From: JAJDBU01 sp046756925 | GTDB lineage: Bacteria > Nitrospirota > Nitrospiria > SBBL01 > JAADHI01 | Direction of reading: 5' to 3' | Length of the DNA stretch: 9,534 nucleotides | Assembly: GCA_046756925.1 (NCBI GenBank) | Contig: JBHHXH010000086.1 | Coordinates: 1 to 9,534 of the forward strand | In this document: piece by piece, positions 6,436-9,534 of the stretch | How positions within the stretch are numbered: position 1 is the stretch's first letter | How the letters are laid out: the number at the start of each line of letters is the position of its first letter | The notes under the pieces: model-generated | What the model saw: only the letters and a program-made list of their open reading frames with translations | Databases searched by the model: none | Told to the model about the DNA's origin: nothing | Made by a program: the position numbers and the translations under genes

Positions 6436-6533
6436 GGTTCCATGTTGACGCCCTCCAAGAAGTCTTCATGGACTTTCATCATAAGCCCCTTGGACTGTTT
6501 GCGATGGGCATCCAGGGGGCTTATCGTTTTTTT
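6436..6533 (+). ncRNA. Candidate intergenic small RNA of about 98 nt
   Basis: A promoter-like sequence (6402-6429) and an intrinsic terminator (6481-6533) on the plus strand enclose a stretch with no plus-strand reading frame of note. The predicted RNA would form a 5' hairpin, TCCATG (6439-6444) with CATGGA (6467-6472), around a 22-base loop, then the 14-bp terminator hairpin and U tract. It lies between two minus-strand genes and would be antisense to the leader of the lipoprotein gene if that leader extends this far. It does not match any RNA family I know. The alternative is that the terminator simply stops readthrough from cstA, 520 bases upstream. Confidence 0.4.
6481..6533 (+). terminator. 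Strong rho-independent terminator (plus strand)
   Basis: A 14-bp stem pairs 6481-6494 with 6511-6524, with one G-U wobble and a 16-base loop. CG and then seven T residues (6527-6533) follow. On the minus strand no T tract follows, so it acts for plus-strand transcripts only. Its left arm, read on the minus strand, contains AAGGGG just before ATG 6482, which would be buried in the hairpin. Confidence 0.75.
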
Positions 6534-6572
6534 CTCCTTAGCGCCAGCATCCCGTAGCGCCCCAATATATGG

Positions 6573-6598
6573 CGGCGTCGGGAACGCCGAACTTTTTT
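6573..6598 (+). terminator. Second, weaker plus-strand terminator hairpin
   Basis: CGGCGT (6573-6578) pairs with ACGCCG (6584-6589) around a 5-base loop, and six T residues follow three bases later (6593-6598). The T tract overlaps the stop codon of rnd, which is on the other strand. It is a second plus-strand stop signal 40 bases after the first, suited to shielding rnd from opposing transcription. The stem is short. Confidence 0.5.
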
Positions 6599-7736
6599 AG
6601 GATGCCTTGGCTTCAGCGATGATTTTCAACAGGGTTTCCCCATAGCGCTTCGTCTGCCACGGCCTGACCAGTGCGATGGCCCCAAACCCATCGATTGTCA
6701 CGGGCCGCACTCTGGCAATTTCTTCAAGAACCGCCGCCGTGAAAACCATCGCCGGTTCCACCTCTTCGGCCTCGGCCTGTCCGTTCCGCCACTCCTTTAA
6801 TTGTTGGAACAAGATTTTTTGTTCAGGGGTCATAGACGCTCTGTTATTCTTAACGCGCTCCGGAAGCGGGCGATCGGTTTTCAGTCCCTTTGCAACCGCG
6901 TCAAGCCAAATGGGAGCGTGTTTAAGCACAGCGCTGTTTTTATTCGGGAATAGCGCCGTCAACGCCGATAGGTCTTGGGGGAGGGCCTTTGCCATTTCTA
7001 TAAAATGCCTACCTGAAATAACCTTAAAAGGGGGCCGGTTTTTTTCTTTGGCCAGTTGATCCCGGGCCACAATCAATTCTCTCAAAACCTTCTGAGACGG
7101 CTCTGGAAGCAAACGCGCCCCTTTGATTCGCAGGTAGTCATTCGGCTCGAAAGGTCTTCCATTCCAGGTGATCTCCTCCATCAGACGGCATTCTTCTTCA
7201 ACTTGGTCAAGCCGCCCCTTCTTCTCAACCTCCGCCTTTAAAAGCGCATGGAGCTGGATCAGGTAACGCGTATCTCCCGAGGCGTAATCAAGCTGTTCCG
7301 CCGATAAAGGACGGAGCCGCCAATTTGCCTTTTGGTATTTCTTCGAGAGCGTGATTTGGAAGTATTTCTCGATGAGGCTTTGAAGCGAAAAGCGTTGAAT
7401 GCCGATGGCGCGGGCGGCCAATGCGGTGTCGAAGATCGGTCCGGTCTGAAATTGAAAGTCCCGCTTCATCGAGACAACGTCGTAGTCGGAGCCGTGAAAA
7501 ATCTTGAGTATGGATCTGTTCTCAAAAAGCGGGCCGAGCGGTTTGACGGTGTCGAGCAGGAGGGGGTCAAAGATATAATGACGCCCCCCGCCTGAGATCT
7601 GGATCAGGCTGACCTGTTCTTCATAGCTATAGAGGGAGTCCCCTTCGGTGTCGACCCCGATCACCGCGCATTGCATTAATTCGGTGACGGCTTGATCCCT
7701 TGAGCCTGGCTGGGTGATGTATTCGTAATCGGGGAT
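6597..7736 (-). CDS. rnd: Ribonuclease D with DEDDy exonuclease and HRDC domains, apparent non-AUG start
   Basis: RNase D trims the 3' ends of tRNA precursors and other small RNAs. The exonuclease domain shows all DEDDy residues: Asp29 and Glu31 in GVDTEGDSL (Exo I), Asp86 in HGSDYDVV (Exo II), and Tyr151/Asp155 in YASGDTRY (Exo III). Two HRDC-type nucleic-acid-binding regions follow (about 209-290 and 304-379). Numbering starts at ATC 7736-7734, which lies 6 bases after GGAGG (7747-7743) and gives 379 residues, close to the 375 of E. coli RNase D. ATA 7739-7737 is the other option. No ATG, GTG or TTG occurs in frame before ATG 7676, whose use would remove the conserved first helix and which lacks a ribosome-binding site. 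A longer frame reaching 8048 only shadows the tlpA-like gene. rnd follows that gene by 13 bases and is probably its operon partner. Confidence 0.9.
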   Translation of the reverse strand: MPDYEYITQPGSRDQAVTELMQCAVIGVDTEGDSLYSYEEQVSLIQISGGGRHYIFDPLLLDTVKPLGPLFENRSILKIFHGSDYDVVSMKRDFQFQTGPIFDTALAARAIGIQRFSLQSLIEKYFQITLSKKYQKANWRLRPLSAEQLDYASGDTRYLIQLHALLKAEVEKKGRLDQVEEECRLMEEITWNGRPFEPNDYLRIKGARLLPEPSQKVLRELIVARDQLAKEKNRPPFKVISGRHFIEMAKALPQDLSALTALFPNKNSAVLKHAPIWLDAVAKGLKTDRPLPERVKNNRASMTPEQKILFQQLKEWRNGQAEAEEVEPAMVFTAAVLEEIARVRPVTIDGFGAIALVRPWQTKRYGETLLKIIAEAKAS

Positions 7737-7742
7737 TATCCG

Positions 7743-7747
7743 CCTCC
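7743..7747 (-). promoter_or_regulatory. Ribosome-binding site deciding the rnd start
   Basis: GGAGG on the minus strand lies 2 bases after the stop codon of the tlpA-like gene. It is 3 bases before ATA and 6 bases before ATC in the rnd frame. Its presence argues that translation does begin here although neither codon is a usual start. Confidence 0.6.
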
Positions 7748-7749
7748 GA

Positions 7750-8253
7750 TCACAACAGCGCTTCGAGCGTCTCTTTGAATTTCGGATGACTGAACATCCC
7801 GCCGCCGCGATAACGAACGGCCAACTCTCCCTGCTTGTCGAAGAGAAAGAGGGTGGGTGTGACGCTCGCACCAAAAACGGCCGCAACGCGATCCTTCTTA
7901 TCAAAGAAAACCGGAAAGGAGAAAATATTCGGGTGGGATCGGGCATAACCCCGGATGTTTGCCTCGGAATCGCGAAATCCGATGGCGATGACCTGAAAGG
8001 GACTCCCCGCCATCTTCTCTTGTAAACGGTGAACCTTGGGAAGCTCATGCTGACAGGTGCCGCACCATGAGGCCCAGAAAATGACCAGAGTCACCTTCCC
8101 GATCATATCTTCCTGGGTAATGCGTTTTCCATCCAAGGAAACCAGCTCAAAAGAAGGGACTTTCGGCCCGCCCGCAACAACTTCAGCATTGCCAATCAGT
8201 CCGCTCAAAAAGAGGGAAACAAGGATGAGGTTAGTTATGTTCTTTATCATCAT
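7750..8253 (-). CDS. TlpA-like periplasmic thioredoxin-fold protein
   Basis: The 167-residue protein has an N-terminal signal peptide or anchor (about 1-28, basic start and LILVSLFLSGLIG core) and then a thioredoxin fold of the TlpA/ResA group. Its features are the strand VTLVIFWASWCGTC with redox cysteines Cys64 and Cys67 (WCGTC), the family insert around 95-120, and the cis-proline Pro133 in SVTPTLFLFD. Such proteins reduce or oxidise disulfides outside the cytoplasm, often in cytochrome c maturation, but no cytochrome gene is nearby. Two adjacent ATGs (8253 and 8250) or TTG 8259 could be the start; none has a good ribosome-binding site. The gene is followed by rnd, likely in one transcript, although the two functions are not obviously related. 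Confidence 0.88.
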   Translation of the reverse strand: MMIKNITNLILVSLFLSGLIGNAEVVAGGPKVPSFELVSLDGKRITQEDMIGKVTLVIFWASWCGTCQHELPKVHRLQEKMAGSPFQVIAIGFRDSEANIRGYARSHPNIFSFPVFFDKKDRVAAVFGASVTPTLFLFDKQGELAVRYRGGGMFSHPKFKETLEALL

Positions 8254-8269
8254 AAGCAATTAATTATGT

Positions 8270-8298
8270 ATCATACCCCTCCCGCTTTCGCAAGAGAA
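8270..8298 (-). promoter_or_regulatory. Probable promoter of the tlpA-like gene and rnd
   Basis: On the minus strand TATGAT (8275-8270), five of six matches to the -10 consensus, is preceded after 17 bases by TTCTCT (8298-8293), a weak -35 box. The start would be near 8263, leaving a leader of about 10 bases. This also marks how far the tlpA-side DNA extends before the hsdM fragment begins at about 8323. Confidence 0.4.
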
Positions 8299-8322
8299 CA
8301 GGCACAGCAAGGACTTTACTTC

Positions 8323-9391
8323 AACCCCCGACACTTTGGCATCAAGTGGGAAAAGGATAAAAAGTGGTAGAAGCCGAACACAAAAACCTCGGCTACGCGG
8401 GCCGCTTTGGCCCCGGCCTGCCTCGGGTAAGTGATGGCTCCATGCTCTTCCTTATGCATTTGGTCAGGAAGATGGAAGCACCGGAAAACGGCGGTGGCCG
8501 TGTCGGTATCGTGCTCTCCGGTGAATCGGAAATCCGCCGCTGGTTACTGGAGCAAGACTTTGTAGAGGCCATTGTCGCCCTGTCTACCGATATGTTCTTC
8601 AATACCGGCATCGGCACTTATGTGTGGATACTCAGCAACAAAAAAGCCAAACACCGCAAAGGCAAAGTCCAGCTCATCAACCTGAGCGACACCTGGAGCG
8701 CCATGCGCAAATCCGAAGGCACCAAACGCCGCTTTCTCGCCGAAGACCAAATCAATGACGCCGTGCGCGAATACGAAGCCTTTGAAGAGGGTGAGCGCAG
8801 CAAAATCTTCAACACCACCGACTTTACCTATCGCAAGGTCGCTCCACTAAAGGCCAAGCTCACCGTCACCCCCGAGCGGGTGGCCAGCCTAAAAGAGGCC
8901 AAAGCCTTCCAAAAACTGGAGGATGCCTACGAGACCGCCTGGACGGTCTTTTTCGATAACCACCTGGGTGACCACGCTTATGACTGGGCGGAAGAGATCG
9001 TCAAACAGCACAACAAAATAGAAGAGTTCGGCAAAAACAGCAAGGCCCTGGCCACCGCCTTTATCAACGCCTTTATAGAACGTGATGAAAACGCCAAACC
9101 CGTGCGCGACACCAAAGGCAAGCTCATTCCCGATACCAGCCTAAACGACAACGAAAGCGTACCCTTTGCTATGAGCGTGGAGGAATACTTCAACACCGAA
9201 GTATTTCCCCATGTGCCCGATGCCTATATCGATGAGGCCGTGCGCGATGCCAAAGACGGCGAGATCGGCATTGTCGGCTATGAAATTAACTTCAACCGCT
9301 ACTTCTACCACGCACACTGCATGAGATCGACGCCGACCTCAAAGCCTCAGAGGCGCGTATACAGGCCTTGTTGAACGAGGTGGCAGAGTGA
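8323..9391 (+). pseudogene. hsdM: Type I restriction-modification DNA methyltransferase subunit HsdM, 3' part, broken
   Basis: HsdM methylates adenine and forms the type I complex with HsdS and HsdR. The fragment starts at about the catalytic NPPF motif, seen here as NPRHFGIKW. RFGPGLPRVSDGSMLFL, EAIVAL and NTGIGTYVWILSNKK follow, all typical of the second half of the methylase domain, and the C-terminal tail comes after. The SAM-binding half is missing. Three further lesions are visible. The frame changes at a run of five A (8359-8363), where one more A would restore it. About 11 residues normally lying between IVLSG and ESEIRRW are absent. Near 9311-9320 the frame shifts again, and the true C-terminus, EIDADLKASEARIQALL, continues in another frame to TGA 9389-9391. 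The longest single frame is GTG 8364 to 9374 (336 residues). It cannot encode an active enzyme as written. Sequencing or assembly error could explain part of this. Confidence 0.85.
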
Positions 9392-9528
9392 TGCAGGTGT
9401 ATTCCGAGTATAAGGATTCAGGGGTTGAATGGTTGGGACAGGCGCCGAGCCATTGGGACATAAAGCCGTTAAAGCATATCATTAGCGGGGCATCGCCCGG
9501 GGGGCAAAAACATTGGCAACTAACTTGA
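9391..9528 (+). pseudogene. hsdS: Type I restriction-modification specificity subunit HsdS, N-terminal fragment
   Basis: ATG 9391 overlaps the last base of the hsdM stop codon, the usual hsdM-hsdS coupling. The frame reads KDSGVEWLGQAPSHWDIKPLK, the hallmark start of the first target-recognition domain of HsdS. After about 39 residues it passes a run of six G and ends at TGA 9526-9528, for a total of 45 residues, whereas full HsdS proteins have 400 or more. Either the gene is truncated or a frameshift in the G run (9500-9505 region) sends it out of frame. The window ends six bases later, so the continuation cannot be seen. Confidence 0.75.
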
Positions 9529-9534
9529 GTAGTA

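Noticed and set aside
6378..6482. 35-residue N-terminal extension of the FN3 lipoprotein
   Set aside because: It would place a charged segment before the signal peptide. The internal ATG at 6377 has its own strong ribosome-binding site.
7737..8048. N-terminal extension of about 100 residues for RNase D
   Set aside because: It overlaps the well-supported tlpA-like gene on the same strand in another frame. Its composition (many Arg, Ser, Pro) is that of a shadow frame, and RNase D proteins have no such extension.
8266..8370. 34-codon plus-strand frame joining tlpA upstream DNA to FGIKWEKDKK
   Set aside because: The first half coincides with the probable tlpA promoter and has no coding character. 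Only the last part, from about 8323, belongs to hsdM.

Overview
This window looks like chromosomal DNA of a Gram-negative, probably free-living bacterium of medium GC. Evidence for a Gram-negative cell is a probable FN3 lipoprotein, a periplasmic thioredoxin-like protein and a TIGR04073-type protein, a family tied to exosortase systems. The mix of hisHAF, CstA, TIGR04073, an RNase D with HRDC domains and a TlpA-like protein would fit Nitrospirota or a neighbouring phylum. That placement is a low-confidence inference, because no marker gene is present.

Layout. (1) 1-132 is the 3' end of an AT-rich gene whose C-terminus resembles the tyrosine-nucleophile end of a phage-type integrase. It points at the 3' end of a tRNA-Lys(UUU) gene on the minus strand (207-279), which suggests the edge of an integrated element lying to the left. 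(2) 280-690 is an AT-rich stretch holding a probable tRNA promoter but no convincing gene. (3) 691-2788 is a tightly overlapping hisH-hisA-hisF set covering two consecutive steps of histidine synthesis (HisA, then the HisHF synthase), followed after 14 bases by a pirin-family cupin (2803-3495). (4) A hairpin at 3547-3576 with a T tract on the minus strand ends a minus-strand TIGR04073-family gene (3617-3989). The signal peptide and mature domain of that gene lie in different frames. (5) 4250-5962 is a CstA-family membrane transporter. (6) On the minus strand come a small FN3 lipoprotein (6039-6377) and a tlpA-like/rnd pair (8253-6597). Between the lipoprotein and rnd sits a promoter-plus-terminator arrangement on the plus strand that could express a short RNA of about 100 nt. 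(7) From about 8323 to the end is a broken type I restriction-modification locus: the 3' half of hsdM with several lesions, then the start of hsdS.

The chromosomal genes look intact and ordinary, with two exceptions. The TIGR04073 gene carries an apparent frameshift. rnd has no ATG, GTG or TTG where its N-terminus should begin and seems to start at ATC or ATA behind a GGAGG ribosome-binding site. Both ends of the window carry traces of mobile DNA: a possible integrase/tRNA junction on the left and decaying hsdMS on the right. I see no CRISPR array, insertion sequence or complete defence system. The best candidates for something new are the intergenic RNA, the non-AUG start and a possible 40-56 residue small protein upstream of cstA.
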